The notes beneath the pieces were generated by a model. The model was not told where the DNA came from. It saw nothing but the letters and a program-made list of their open reading frames with translations, and did no database searches. A DNA stretch of 64,000 nt from Nostoc sp. LEGE 12450 (GTDB lineage: Bacteria; Cyanobacteriota; Cyanobacteriia; Cyanobacteriales; Nostocaceae): NCBI RefSeq assembly GCF_015206895.1, contig NZ_JADEXU010000006.1, forward strand, positions 35,400-99,399. Reading direction: 5' to 3'. The number at the start of each line of letters is the position of its first letter. Positions within the stretch are counted from its first letter, which is position 1. Made by a program: the position numbers and the translations under genes. Below, in pieces: positions 47,391 through 56,574 of the stretch.

Positions 47391-47645
47391 TTGATTTCAT
47401 CTATTTTACTAGCAGCAGCTGCAACTGTTCCCGCTACACCTGCGTGGAATCCTACAGTCGGCATCATCATCAGCATCAGCAGCTTAGTAATGGTTCTACT
47501 AAGTACTAGGATCGAAAAACCGCTAGTTGGCCCCAAGTTCCCCATCCTGCCGATTAGTATTCCAACATTCGTTGCAGCGATGGCTTTTGGTCATATTGTT
47601 GGCGTTGGTATCGTTTTAGGACTGACTAACATCGGTCGTCTGTAG
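47391..47645 (+). CDS. psaK: Photosystem I subunit X (PsaK), copy 1
   Basis: This 84-aa membrane subunit at the PSI edge has two transmembrane helices: VGIIISISSLVMVLLSTRI and FVAAMAFGHIVGVGIVLGLTNIG. The loop KPLVGPKFPILP is the PsaK signature. The TTG start at 47391 stands 8 bases after AGGAG, and no ATG is available upstream, so TTG is likely real. It is followed 260 bases later by a second psaK, and the two are likely transcribed separately. Confidence 0.93.
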   Translation: MISSILLAAAATVPATPAWNPTVGIIISISSLVMVLLSTRIEKPLVGPKFPILPISIPTFVAAMAFGHIVGVGIVLGLTNIGRL

Positions 47646-47907
47646 TTTTGCAATCGCGGCGTTGCTTGTAACGCTGCGATCAATACAAAACTCCTCAAAA
47701 CGATCTTAGTTCTTTCTCCAGCAAGGTAACTCATAAGCATCAGCTAGCCAGCCTCCGTGTAGTAAGCCTAACTAAGGGGGGAGGCATTAACCTTCCCCTT
47801 GAGGGACGCTGCAACTACTTCATCAGAGGAGGATTTATATGGCTTTAGAGAAGGGATTAATCCCCTCTGTAAGGCTTATTTAGTTAATTCATGCAGGAGA
47901 AAGAACT

Positions 47908-48186
47908 ATGATGTCATCAATTTTATTAGCAGCCCAAGCCACTTTACCGAAAACTGGCACAGAATGGAACTTGACTGAAGCTGGAATTATTACTGGCGCT
48001 TGTTTATTATGTCTTTTGATTATTCCTCGGACAATTCGCTATCCTCACGTTGGGCCTAAGATGCCTTTGCCCTTTCCGTCGCTGTTCAATAACCCCAGTG
48101 CTGCTACATTCCTCGCCGCAATGAGCGCCGGCCACCTGATCGGCACTGGTACCGTCTTAGGATTGAGTAATCTCGGCATTATCTAA
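47908..48186 (+). CDS. psaK: Photosystem I subunit X (PsaK), copy 2
   Basis: This 92-aa PsaK homolog has two helices ([19 protein letters not shown] and [23 protein letters not shown]) and the signature loop [18 protein letters not shown], slightly longer than in copy 1. ATGATG with AGGAG upstream; either Met could start. Cyanobacteria often have two psaK genes, one constitutive and one induced in high light to take up phycobilisome energy (established for Synechocystis); which is which cannot be read here. Confidence 0.93.
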   Translation: MMSSILLAAQATLPKTGTEWNLTEAGIITGACLLCLLIIPRTIRYPHVGPKMPLPFPSLFNNPSAATFLAAMSAGHLIGTGTVLGLSNLGII

Positions 48187-48214
48187 ATTTTATTTTTTCC
48201 ACATAACACACTCA

Positions 48215-48365
48215 AAAAGCGGCGCAGGGAAGTAGGGGAGGCAAGGGGGACAAGGGGACAAAGGGACAAGAGGTGAGAACTTGAAACAAGTCTTTCCCCT
48301 TGTCCCCAATTATCCTTGTCCCCAATTCCTCTTCCCAATGCCCAATGCCCAATGCCCAATTCCCC
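48215..48365. repeat. STRR block after psaK copy 2
   Basis: GGGGACAAGGGGACAAAGGGAC is followed by CCTTGTCCCC and CCCAATGCCCAATGCCCAATG, purine- and pyrimidine-rich heptamer repeats. Confidence 0.8.
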
Positions 48366-48526
48366 ACTTCAGAGTTTTGCTCACAGGCATTAATTGTCTA
48401 TTCTAGAAATAAGAGCATTTTGGAACTCGGCACTACCAAATTGATGCTCAGATATATACGTGTAAGTATATACGCAAGTATTGCTGTATAGGAACTACTG
48501 GCGATATCTAGTTTTAGGACAATGTA

Positions 48527-49723
48527 ATGCAAACAAATTGGAAAATTGGGTCTTTATTTGGAATTCCCCTGTTTTTAGACCCGTTATGGTTTGTGATTTT
48601 AGGGTTGGCAACCCTTAACTTTGGGGTAGCTTACCAGGAATGGGGGACTGCTATAGCTTGGAGTGCTGGAATAGTTATGGCACTGCTGCTATTTGGTTCG
48701 GTGTTGCTACATGAGTTGGGTCACAGCTTGGTAGCCCGATCGCAAGGTATTAAAGTTAATTCAATTACTCTGTTTCTGTTTGGCGGGATTGCTGCTATTG
48801 AAGAAGAATCTAAAACTCCTTTCAAAGCTTTTCAAGTAGCGATCGCTGGACCATTGGTGAGTATCATACTATTTTTCCTGCTCAGTCTAGGAGTTCTTGT
48901 AATACCTGATACTAGCCCACTCAGTATTATGGTTGGAGATTTGGCAAGAATTAACTTGGTGGTGGCACTATTTAACATGATTCCTGGCTTACCTCTAGAT
49001 GGAGGGCAAGTGTTAAAAGCAGCACTATGGCAAATAACAGGTAATCGTTTTCAAGCCGTACACTGGGCTGCTAGGGCTGGGCAAATTTTGGGTTATGGTG
49101 CGATCGCTTTAGGATTTGTTGTAGATTTCTTGACAAGGGAGTTAGCACTTGGTTTGTGGATTGCGCTGTTAGGTTGGTTTGCTGTCCGCAACGCTAACAC
49201 TTATGACAACATGACTACGTTGCAGGAAAGCCTACTTAAAGTGGTGGCGGCTGATGCGATGACTCGTGACTTTCGGGTTATCGATGCTGACCAGACACTG
49301 CGCTCCTTTGCCGATTTATACTTGTTGGAAACCGCTCCTTCACAGATTTATTTTGCTGCTTCTGATGGACGTTACCGAGGTTTGGTTTCCATTGACGATT
49401 TTCGTTTAACCCAAAGGAGTGAATGGGAAAGCCAAACCTTACACAGCATTGTGCATCCCCTAACAGAAATACCCACTGTTGCTGAAGCAACAACCATAGC
49501 TGAGGTAATTAACAAGCTGGAAAATGAGCAGTTACCTCGAATTACCGTACTTTCTCCTGCTGGTGCTGTCGCTGGTGTAATTGATCGGGGAGATATTGTG
49601 CGAACATTGGCGCAAAAGTTAAATTTACGGCTCACAGACGCAGAAATCAAGCGGATAAAAGAAGAAGGTAGCTATCCACCTGGGTTGCAACTGGGAGTAA
49701 TAGCGAAGTCAATTGCAAATTAA
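48527..49723 (+). CDS. Site-2-protease-type membrane metallopeptidase with CBS domains
   Basis: This 398-aa M50-family intramembrane protease has hydrophobic helices, the zinc motif in LLHELGHSLVARSQG near residue 65 and the third ligand in NMIPGLPLDGGQVLKAALW. The C-terminal third (about 245-390) holds two CBS motifs (VVAADAMTRDFRVIDADQTL, PTVAEATTIAEVINKL), which often sense adenylates. Such proteases cut membrane-bound regulators within the bilayer. The cyanobacterial form with CBS domains is widespread; its substrate is unknown. It is followed by a terminator. Confidence 0.93.
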   Translation: MQTNWKIGSLFGIPLFLDPLWFVILGLATLNFGVAYQEWGTAIAWSAGIVMALLLFGSVLLHELGHSLVARSQGIKVNSITLFLFGGIAAIEEESKTPFKAFQVAIAGPLVSIILFFLLSLGVLVIPDTSPLSIMVGDLARINLVVALFNMIPGLPLDGGQVLKAALWQITGNRFQAVHWAARAGQILGYGAIALGFVVDFLTRELALGLWIALLGWFAVRNANTYDNMTTLQESLLKVVAADAMTRDFRVIDADQTLRSFADLYLLETAPSQIYFAASDGRYRGLVSIDDFRLTQRSEWESQTLHSIVHPLTEIPTVAEATTIAEVINKLENEQLPRITVLSPAGAVAGVIDRGDIVRTLAQKLNLRLTDAEIKRIKEEGSYPPGLQLGVIAKSIAN

Positions 49724-49819
49724 ACGTCATATCCTCGTCATAGTTTTGCAATAGATTTGTCAAAAGCTTGTGTGATATTGAATTTGGTATTTGGTTACAA
49801 AATGCTTTTTTTGGGTAAG

Positions 49820-49842
49820 AGGTAGGGTTTCCTACCTTTTTT
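49820..49842 (+). terminator. Rho-independent terminator of the site-2 protease gene
   Basis: AGGTAGG and CCTACCT form a 7-bp stem with a GTTT loop and a run of six T residues, 97 bases after the stop. Confidence 0.85.
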
Positions 49843-49878
49843 ATTTTTTCAACTAACTTGAATTATAGAAACCTCTCC

Positions 49879-49989
49879 CAATACGGTTCGGTTAAAGGGA
49901 AAAAGGAAAAAGGCAAAGGTTTTGAATACATCCTTGTACCCTTTACCCAGACCACAAGGAAAGTGAAAATGCTTATCCGAACAGTATTG
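49879..49989. mobile_element. 111-bp MITE with 10-bp target-site duplication (copy 2)
   Basis: CAATACGGTTCGGTTAAAGGGA starts the element and GCTTATCCGAACAGTATTG ends it, nearly as in copy 1 at 3217-3328; the interior shares GGTTTTGAATACATCC and CACAAG(A/G)AAAGTGAAAA. The direct repeat AAACCTCTCC flanks it perfectly (49869-49878 and 49990-49999). The predicted ORF 49858-50061 is an artefact of this insertion. Confidence 0.85.
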
Positions 49990-50174
49990 AAACCTCTCCC
50001 TGCCTTGAACTTTAGTTCAAGTATTTCCCTTGCAGACCCTGATAGGGACGGTTTTACGTAGTCAAACCAGGGGGAGGTATCTTTGTCATCGCTTCAGATT
50101 ATGGGAAAATTAAAACTTAAAGTGAGTAAAATGTAAGTACATGATATACTACGTCTCTCACTTACCCTGGTTTT

Positions 50175-51545
50175 ATGGCACTGCCAATTGTTGCAATTAT
50201 CGGACGCCCAAATGTGGGCAAATCCACCCTGGTTAATCGACTCGCCGGGGAACAAACGGCGATTGTCCATGATGAACCGGGAGTGACACGCGATCGCACT
50301 TACATGCCAGCTTTCTGGAATGGTCGCGAATTTTTAGTCGTAGATACTGGTGGATTAGTCTTTAATGATGATACCGAATTTCTACCACTGATTCGCCAGC
50401 AGGCAATGACAGCCCTGGCAGAGGCCTGTGCCGCAATTTTTGTCGTAGATGGTCAAACAGGCCCCACATCGGCAGACCAAGAAATCGCTGAATGGATGCG
50501 TCAACAACGCGTACCTGTGCTACTAACTGTAAATAAATGTGAATCTCCTGACCAAGGTTTAATGCAAGCTGCCGAGTTTTGGGAATTGGGTTTGGGCGAA
50601 CCATACCCCATCTCCGCGATTCATGGTAGTGGCACAGGAGAGTTACTCGACGAGTTAGTTAATCACATACCTGCTGTTGAAGACATCCCAGAAACTAATG
50701 AAATCAAAGTAGCAATTGTGGGTCGCCCAAATGTGGGCAAATCGAGCTTACTCAATTCTTTTGTTGGCGAAGAAAGGGCAATTGTCAGCCCAATTTCCGG
50801 TACAACCCGCGACGCTATTGATACCGTCATTGAACGAGACGGACAAACCTACCGATTGATTGACACCGCCGGGATTCGCAAAAAGAAACATATAGAATAC
50901 GGCACAGAATTTTTTAGTATTAACCGTGCTTTCAAAGCGATTCGTCGCGCTGACGTGGTTTTATTAGTACTAGATGCTGTAGATGGAGTCACAGAGCAAG
51001 ACCAAAAATTAGCTGGGCGGATTATCGAAGAAGGTCGAGCTTGCATCATCGTCGTTAATAAGTGGGATGCTGTCGAAAAAGACTCTTACACAATCTACGA
51101 TTACGAAAAAACTCTGCAATCACGGTTACATTTTACCGAATGGGCAGAAACAATTTTTGTGAGTGCCTTGTCGGGACAACGGGTAGAAAAAATTCTAGAG
51201 TTGGTGAAAACGGCGGCTGAATCACACAAACGGCGTGTCAGCACATCAGTTATTAACGAAGTCTTAACAGATGCCGTTAGCTGGCATTCACCGCCAGCAT
51301 CCCGTGGTGGTCGTCAGGGCAAAATTTATTATGGTACACAAGTAAGTAGCCAACCACCGACGATCGCACTATTTGTCAATGATTCCAAACGCTTCAATGA
51401 CAACTACCGCCGATACATTGAACGTCAATTCCGGCAACAGCTAGGATTTAAAGGCACGCCAATTATTTTATTGTGGCGCAGTAAAAAAGTCCGGGATGCC
51501 GAAATTGGTAATGTTAATAGAGCAACTCGCGTCAAATTAAGTTAG
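50175..51545 (+). CDS. der: Ribosome biogenesis GTPase Der (EngA)
   Basis: This essential 456-aa GTPase with two tandem G domains supports 50S subunit assembly. The two P-loops are [16 protein letters not shown] and [16 protein letters not shown], with DTGG and DTAG switch II motifs and two NKxD motifs ([17 protein letters not shown]; the first lacks the Asp, as seen in some Der). The C-terminal KH-like domain ends [18 protein letters not shown]. The ATG is immediately at the conserved start. Confidence 0.97.
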   Translation: MALPIVAIIGRPNVGKSTLVNRLAGEQTAIVHDEPGVTRDRTYMPAFWNGREFLVVDTGGLVFNDDTEFLPLIRQQAMTALAEACAAIFVVDGQTGPTSADQEIAEWMRQQRVPVLLTVNKCESPDQGLMQAAEFWELGLGEPYPISAIHGSGTGELLDELVNHIPAVEDIPETNEIKVAIVGRPNVGKSSLLNSFVGEERAIVSPISGTTRDAIDTVIERDGQTYRLIDTAGIRKKKHIEYGTEFFSINRAFKAIRRADVVLLVLDAVDGVTEQDQKLAGRIIEEGRACIIVVNKWDAVEKDSYTIYDYEKTLQSRLHFTEWAETIFVSALSGQRVEKILELVKTAAESHKRRVSTSVINEVLTDAVSWHSPPASRGGRQGKIYYGTQVSSQPPTIALFVNDSKRFNDNYRRYIERQFRQQLGFKGTPIILLWRSKKVRDAEIGNVNRATRVKLS

Positions 51546-51546
51546 G

Positions 51547-51716
51547 AAACGCGATGAATCGCGTCTGTACAAGAGTTATGAGTTAAAGTCAAAATTGCTT
51601 GCTAACTATACAACCCTATCGACTAGAGTTTGATAGCGGCAGAAGGTGAAAGTTATGAGTTTAAGTCAAAACTCATAACTCCTTACTCGTAACTCCTTAC
51701 TTTTAACTCTTAACTC
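51547..51716. repeat. Dispersed palindrome and STRR block between der and ecfT
   Basis: GGAAACGCGATGAATCGCGTCTG is a variant of the palindrome at 2100. It is followed by STRR runs such as AACTCATAACTCCTTACTCGTAACTCC. Confidence 0.75.
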
Positions 51717-51720
51717 TAAA

Positions 51721-52641
51721 ATGGATTTATTGCGATCGCTGCCACTTGGACTTTATTTAGAACAACCCCAAACTTGGCTGCATAAAATCGATCCGCGAGT
51801 CAAGTTCGCCTGGTTGATGAGCTTTTTAACAAGCTATGTTTTGGCTAACAACTTGTGGCGGGTACTGCTGGTGGTGCTATTGATTATTGCCACCTTGATT
51901 GCTAGGATTCCCCGGCGAGTATGGCAGCAACAAATGGGCTGGCTATTAATGCTATCCTTTTTTGTCTTAGCGATCGGAGCCATCAGCCCTGATGGAATGG
52001 GTGTAGATTATCAGCCACGCTTGCCAGCTAATGAACAAATATTAACCCAGCAAGCAAACTCTAAAAATATTGTTCCAGAGCAAGCAAATAATAACAAAAA
52101 ATACAACTATGTGCTATTGCAGAAAGGGCCAGTCAAAGTAACTCGCCGCTCATTGGATTTGGCAGTACGGCTGAGTACAATTATATTTACCGTAATTTAC
52201 AGTACCAACCTCTATTTGCTAACAACCGCACCAGAAGAAATCACATCTGGCATAGAAAGCTTAATGCAACCCCTACGACGTTTCAAATTGCCTGTCACAG
52301 AAATTGCTTTAACTTTAACCTTGTCCTTGCGCTTTATTCCTCTAGTTTTAGAAGAAGTGCAAAACTTATTTCGCTCTGTGATGACAAGGGCAATTAATTG
52401 GAAAAAGCTGGGATTGAAAGGAGGCTTCAAAGTTTGGATGACAGTCGCAGAGAGATTGTTAGAAAATCTGCTCTTACGAGCCGATCAAATGGCGAATGCA
52501 ATGATGGTGCGGGGTTTTACCAGTCCCAACGAGCATCGAGTGCAGTGGCACGACTTACGATTCAAAGGGCGTGACTGGCTTGCTATTGCAACTTTAATTG
52601 TATTCTGGGGAATACGGCTAGCTATAGGAACTCAGGTCTAA
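51721..52641 (+). CDS. Energy-coupling factor (EcfT/CbiQ family) transmembrane protein
   Basis: This 306-aa membrane protein of the CbiQ/EcfT family couples ATPases to vitamin or metal substrate-binding subunits. Near the N-terminus HKIDPRVKFAWLMSFLTSYVL is typical, and the C-terminal half has the coupling helices with LLLRADQMANAMMVRGF (the A-R-G motif of EcfT). About five hydrophobic segments are seen, with a less conserved hydrophilic insertion at about 100-140 (QPRLPANEQILTQQANSKNIVPEQANNNKK). ATPase and S subunits are not adjacent. It follows der by 175 bases, separated by an STRR. Confidence 0.9.
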   Translation: MDLLRSLPLGLYLEQPQTWLHKIDPRVKFAWLMSFLTSYVLANNLWRVLLVVLLIIATLIARIPRRVWQQQMGWLLMLSFFVLAIGAISPDGMGVDYQPRLPANEQILTQQANSKNIVPEQANNNKKYNYVLLQKGPVKVTRRSLDLAVRLSTIIFTVIYSTNLYLLTTAPEEITSGIESLMQPLRRFKLPVTEIALTLTLSLRFIPLVLEEVQNLFRSVMTRAINWKKLGLKGGFKVWMTVAERLLENLLLRADQMANAMMVRGFTSPNEHRVQWHDLRFKGRDWLAIATLIVFWGIRLAIGTQV

Positions 52642-52969
52642 TTTTGCACCGAGAAAATGGTAAGAGGTAGTATTTTATTTTCGCCCTTTCCCATCTACCC
52701 TTCACAGGCGCTTGATTAGGTTGTCTAGACTACAATGTGGTATGGGAAATTGAACAGTTATCCTACCAGAAAATTGATCCCATACCATTTTACGTAGCTT
52801 TTTAGTTGGAATCAGATTGTTTTCCTGTTTTAGATTGCGTGCAACAAGTTTTTGGCTAGCCGCCCAGTGTGCAAGTGGGTGCAAGAAGTGTCGCAGACAG
52901 GGAAGGGATCTTGAATAAAGAATGGTATGAATCTCTGCACAAAGCCCAGGCACAATTGACATGCTGAAT

Positions 52970-53010
52970 AGGGAATGGGGAATGGGGAATGGGGAATAGG
53001 AATAGGAATA
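52970..53010. repeat. STRR block (GGGAATG units)
   Basis: GGGAATGGGGAATGGGGAATGGGGAATAGGAATAGGAATAG, a near-perfect 7-bp repeat grading into a 6-bp repeat. Confidence 0.85.
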
Positions 53011-53194
53011 GTTTTCTTTCTAGTCCCCAATCCTCACTTCCCACTTAAGTTAGCTATTTTGTGCCATTTAGCAATAGTTGTGGCAGTATGGAAAGAAGTT
53101 GAAAAGTTCGCTGCTGCCATTGGGAGCTTCAAAGGGTGTTTTCCCTTGCTACGTCGAACTTTTAACAAGAGGATCAGGACTATCTTGTACCTTA

Positions 53195-53313
53195 GACTTC
53201 TTGCAGAAGTCGGGAAAAGGGGAAGGGGTAAAGGGAAAGGTTCTGTATTTTGCCCTTCCCCCTTAACCTTTACCCTTTTCCCACCTCTTGCAAAAAGCAC
53301 TTTTGCAAGAGGT
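53195..53313. repeat. Nested inverted-repeat element
   Basis: GACTTCTTGCAGAAGTC at the left, purine-rich GGGAAAAGGGGAAGGGG opposed by CCTTTACCCTTTTCCC, and a perfect 13-bp hairpin ACCTCTTGCAAAA / TTTTGCAAGAGGT (53283-53313) at the right. The layout suggests a non-autonomous element of about 120 bp, though no target duplication was found. Confidence 0.6.
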
Positions 53314-53597
53314 CTCTTCTTCCGACAGATTGGTAAATTGAAGTCACCAAAGCAGATGGTGATGTTTCTCAACCCGCCTCTACTCTCTGAATCCACGCTT
53401 TGCGGCTTCTGTTGTACTATTTCGCTTCACTACCACTAGCTTCATCTGCCAATTAGAAACTAGATCAAGGTCTTCGTAACCGCAGTTTTGCATTTTAAGC
53501 AAATATTCTGACGAATGTTGGTATTATCGTCTGAATGTTTGTAATTCACTGCGAAAAGATATATATACTCCCACCTTGACTACACCTTGACTCTTAA

Positions 53598-53876
53598 ATG
53601 AATCCAGAAAACGCAGAAACTTACATAAACCATCCAACTTGGGGTTTACTCTACAAAATCTGTATGGTTGATGAAACCCAGGATTTGTTCACCACACTTT
53701 ATGCCCAGCGCCTGTTTTTTTTGGTCGCAAATGACGTTAAAGGTGTCAAATTCCAGCCTATAGGACGAACTGAGGCGAGAATGATGTTGGAAAATCGCTT
53801 ACGTACCCTGCGGCGCAGTGGACATTCTCAGGAGTACGATCAACTTCAAAGTGTTTTCCAACGCACCTTCCAATGA
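53598..53876 (+). CDS. pipX: PipX, PII-interacting coactivator of NtcA
   Basis: This 92-aa protein binds NtcA (as coactivator with 2-oxoglutarate) or the PII protein when 2-oxoglutarate is low, linking carbon/nitrogen status to transcription. The Tudor-like N-terminal domain is seen as HPTWGLLYKICMVDETQDLFTTLYAQRLFFLVA and the C-terminal helices as RTEARMMLENRLRTLRRSGHSQEYDQL. Its stop overlaps the yggS start by four bases (ATGA), an arrangement conserved in cyanobacteria. A TATATATAC sequence at 53560 is a promoter candidate. Confidence 0.97.
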   Translation: MNPENAETYINHPTWGLLYKICMVDETQDLFTTLYAQRLFFLVANDVKGVKFQPIGRTEARMMLENRLRTLRRSGHSQEYDQLQSVFQRTFQ

Positions 53877-54541
53877 ACAGTTCGATTTCCGAACGTATTG
53901 TTTCCATTCGTTCATCCCTACCAACTTCAGTCAAATTGATTGCTGTTAGCAAACAAGTTTCTGCCCAGGCCATTCGGTCTGCATACTCCGCAGGGATTCG
54001 TGATTTTGCAGAGAGTCGCATCCAAGAAGCCGCCAGCAAACAAGCCGAGTTGCAAGACTTATCGGATATTACCTGGCACTTTATTGGACATTTGCAAAGC
54101 AATAAAGCCAAAAAAGCCATCGAACAATTCTCTTGGATTCACTCCGTGGACAATTTGAAGCTGGCACAGCGCTTAGATCAATTAGCCCAACAGCTAGGAG
54201 TGAGTCCCCAGGTTTGCCTGCAAGTGAAAATTCTCCCCGATCCCAACAAGTCTGGTTGGAGCGTGCCAGAACTGTTGGCTGATTTACCCACACTCGATCA
54301 ATACAAAAATTTACAAATTCAAGGTTTGATGACAATTCCACCTTCAGGATTAAACGATCCCGAAATCTTGAATGTATTTAATCTCAATCGTGAGCTGGCA
54401 AAGAAAATCCAGGAGCAAAACTGGTCGCACATAAAAATGCAGCAACTATCTATGGGTATGTCAGGCGACTACGAACTGGCAGTGCAAGCAGGCGCAACGA
54501 TGGTACGATTAGGAACAATTTTGTTTGGCGATCGCTCTTAG
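53873..54541 (+). CDS. YggS/PLPBP family pyridoxal phosphate homeostasis protein
   Basis: This 222-aa member of the YggS/PROSC (PipY in cyanobacteria) family is a PLP-binding TIM-barrel protein that buffers PLP and affects amino-acid pools. VKLIAVSKQVSAQAIRSAY contains the PLP lysine; WHFIGHLQSNKAKK, GLMTIPPSG and LSMGMSGDYELAVQAGATMVRLGTILFG are the family signatures. It overlaps pipX by 4 bases, so the two are translationally coupled, consistent with the known functional link of pipX and pipY in Synechococcus. Confidence 0.96.
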   Translation: MNSSISERIVSIRSSLPTSVKLIAVSKQVSAQAIRSAYSAGIRDFAESRIQEAASKQAELQDLSDITWHFIGHLQSNKAKKAIEQFSWIHSVDNLKLAQRLDQLAQQLGVSPQVCLQVKILPDPNKSGWSVPELLADLPTLDQYKNLQIQGLMTIPPSGLNDPEILNVFNLNRELAKKIQEQNWSHIKMQQLSMGMSGDYELAVQAGATMVRLGTILFGDRS

Positions 54542-54923
54542 CTCTCGAACGTCAGCTTTCCAGGTCAGTATTAATAGAGATCAGGATTTGATGACAAGAA
54601 TTTTGTAAGAGACTGGTGCAATTAGAAACAAAGGATATAGTATTGACAAGAGCAATCGCCAAGGGAAAATGGGGTATAAAGAACTTTCCTTCGGATAAAC
54701 CTTAGGATATAATCTTGACTCATTATTATGTTTAGGCGATGCACAGACCTTTCCAATAAGTGTCAGTTCATCGCCAAAACCCGTAGTATGGGCTACAAAT
54801 AGCAATATACTTGCTGAAGTATCCACCCATGTAGCATAGTTTACTACTGTAGGCATGGCTCCCATCTCAATAAATCCTAAACCAAGTCAATACGGCTATT
54901 CGCACCAGGAGAGTACACAGACA
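54542..54923. other. Intergenic region between yggS and sepF
   Basis: These 382 bases hold two GTAN8TAC boxes (54783-54796, 54831-54844). A 94-codon minus-strand ORF (54581-54865) spans it but has no recognisable features. The 5' part holds no known repeat. Confidence 0.5.
54783..54844. promoter_or_regulatory. Two GTAN8TAC (NtcA-type) boxes upstream of sepF
   Basis: GTAGTATGGGCTAC (54783-54796) and GTAGCATAGTTTAC (54831-54844) both match the NtcA consensus and are spaced 48 bases apart, the second ending 79 bases before the sepF ATG. No good -10 element stands 22 bases after either box, so activation versus repression is uncertain. Confidence 0.4.
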
Positions 54924-55529
54924 ATGAACAACATCTTTTCCAAACTCAGAGACTTTGTAGGTCTAAATGAGCAAGTGGAATACGAATATTACGAAGAAGA
55001 ACCAGAAACAGATAATAATAATTACCAAAATCTGTATCAGCAAGAAAATCCCCAACCCCCAGCCCCACAAGAGAGCGCAACCGCTCAGAATCGACGCTGG
55101 CGGGAACCAGTGCCTACAATGGGAGATGATATCGCAGCAGGTTCAAAGCCAATGGGGAATGTGATTGGTATGCCAGGAGCAATTAACGGAATTTCGGAAG
55201 TTTTAGTCCTCGAACCACGCACCTTTGAAGAAATGCCCCAGGCAATTCAAGCGTTGCGAGAACGGAAGTCAGTGGTATTAAATCTGACAATCATGGACCC
55301 AGACCAAGCTCAACGAGCAGTAGATTTTGTTGCAGGTGGTACTTACGCACTAGATGGACATCAAGAGCGCATCGGTGAGAGCATCTTCTTGTTTACACCA
55401 AGCTGTGTCCAAGTTAGCACCCAAGGTGGCGTTCTTCATGAAGTACCACAACCGCCAGCACGTCCTTCTCGTCCTACAGGTTCTCCAAATCAAACCTGGG
55501 GCAATGAAACTAACCGGATGGCACAATAG
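54924..55529 (+). CDS. sepF: Cell division protein SepF (Cdv2/YlmF family)
   Basis: This 201-aa protein bundles FtsZ and tethers it to the membrane at the division site. The start at ATG 54924 ([17 protein letters not shown]) keeps the amphipathic membrane-binding helix; the track's upstream ATG would bury it. An acidic linker ([15 protein letters not shown], with Gln/Pro) precedes the conserved core [68 protein letters not shown]. It lies between yggS and proC, as in many cyanobacteria and Gram-positives. Confidence 0.97.
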   Translation: MNNIFSKLRDFVGLNEQVEYEYYEEEPETDNNNYQNLYQQENPQPPAPQESATAQNRRWREPVPTMGDDIAAGSKPMGNVIGMPGAINGISEVLVLEPRTFEEMPQAIQALRERKSVVLNLTIMDPDQAQRAVDFVAGGTYALDGHQERIGESIFLFTPSCVQVSTQGGVLHEVPQPPARPSRPTGSPNQTWGNETNRMAQ

Positions 55530-55535
55530 AGTTAA

Positions 55536-55630
55536 ATTAGTTGTTAGTCCTTTGTCCTTTGTCATTTATCTCGGGTTTTGATCGTAGTGACAAATGACAA
55601 ACGACAGAGGACTAATGACAAATGACTAAC
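55536..55630. repeat. STRR block between sepF and proC
   Basis: GTTAGTCCTTTGTCCTTTGTCATTT is followed by GTGACAAATGACAAACGACAGAGGAC and ATGACTAACGATCAATGAC, with self-complementary halves. Confidence 0.75.
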
Positions 55631-55635
55631 GATCA

Positions 55636-56454
55636 ATGACTATAAAATTTGGTTTAATTGGTGGTGGGGTAATGGGAGAAGCGCTCTTATCCCGCCTTAT
55701 CGCGCGTGGAATTTATCAATCATCAGAAGTCATAGTTAGCGAACCGCTACCTTCACGCCTAGATTTTTTGCAACAGCAATACGGTGTTGCTGTGACGACA
55801 GATAATAGTGAGGTTTTCACCCAAGCCAAAGAAGTTGTATTTTTGGCAGTGAAACCGCAGGTGTTCAGCGCGATCGCGCAAGAATTAGCAGATATTGATA
55901 TTATTAATAGAGAACAATCACCCCTGATAATTTCCATATTGGCGGGTGTGTCCTTAAGTCAGCTAGAAGCTGCATTTGTGCAATTGCCAGTTATCAGAGC
56001 AATGCCCAACACTCCAGCCACTGTGGGAGCAGGAATTACCGCCATTTGTTCCGGTGCATATACCAATACCAAGCATCACCAAATAGCACAACAAGTTTTT
56101 TCTGCTGTGGGCGAAGTTGTGGAAGTCTCTGAAGGGCTGATGGATGCAGTCACAGGGCTATCTGGTAGCGGCCCCGCTTACGTGGCGCTGCTAGTAGAAT
56201 CACTTGCTGACGGCGGAGTATCCGCAGGTTTACCTAGAGCAATTGCCAATCAATTAGCATTGCAAACCGTACTGGGAACAGCGAAACTATTGTATGAAAC
56301 CAAAATGCACCCAGCAGAACTTAAAGATCGCGTTACCAGTCCTGGTGGTACAACCATTGCCGGAATTGCCAAGTTAGAACAGGCAGGATTTCGTTCAGCT
56401 TTAATTGAAGCAGTCAAAGCTGCCACAGAGCGATCGCAAGAACTGGGAAAATAA
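55636..56454 (+). CDS. proC: Pyrroline-5-carboxylate reductase
   Basis: This 272-aa enzyme makes proline from pyrroline-5-carboxylate using NAD(P)H. KFGLIGGGVMGEALLSRLIARG is the dinucleotide loop; VFLAVKPQVF, VIRAMPNTPATVGAGITAI and VTGLSGSGPAYVALLVESLADGGVSAGLPR follow, and LKDRVTSPGGTTIAGIAKLE near the C-terminus completes the ProC signature. It closes the pipX-yggS-sepF-proC cluster. STRR blocks flank it on both sides. Confidence 0.97.
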   Translation: MTIKFGLIGGGVMGEALLSRLIARGIYQSSEVIVSEPLPSRLDFLQQQYGVAVTTDNSEVFTQAKEVVFLAVKPQVFSAIAQELADIDIINREQSPLIISILAGVSLSQLEAAFVQLPVIRAMPNTPATVGAGITAICSGAYTNTKHHQIAQQVFSAVGEVVEVSEGLMDAVTGLSGSGPAYVALLVESLADGGVSAGLPRAIANQLALQTVLGTAKLLYETKMHPAELKDRVTSPGGTTIAGIAKLEQAGFRSALIEAVKAATERSQELGK

Positions 56455-56458
56455 TAAA

Positions 56459-56512
56459 GAGTCATTGGTCATTTGTGAAAAACTAATGACTAATGACAAA
56501 TGACAAATGACT
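56459..56512. repeat. STRR block after proC
   Basis: AGTCATTGGTCATTTGTG is followed by AACTAATGACTAATGACAAATGACAAATGAC, heptamer repeats with a complementary left half. Confidence 0.75.
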
Positions 56513-56574
56513 ATTAACGAAGTTGACAAAAGACTCGTTAGTATAGTAAACAATCTGGTTGCAAATGTGATTGA

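Larger units (their letters stand above)
52642..53597. other. 956-bp repeat-rich intergenic region before pipX
   Basis: Several ORFs of 60-150 codons overlap on both strands, but all run through repeats and lack features. Recognised items are an STRR (52970-53010), paired inverted repeats at 53195-53313, and AT-rich DNA with TATATATAC near 53560, likely part of the pipX promoter. Confidence 0.55.

Noticed and set aside
49858-50061. 67-codon ORF
   Set aside because: It runs through the MITE and both target duplications; no conserved residues.
52702-53439. Several 60-154-codon ORFs before pipX
   Set aside because: All overlap one another on both strands and run through STRR and inverted-repeat DNA.
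54581-54865. 94-codon minus-strand ORF between yggS and sepF
   Set aside because: No motif, an odd start, and it would overlap the sepF upstream boxes.
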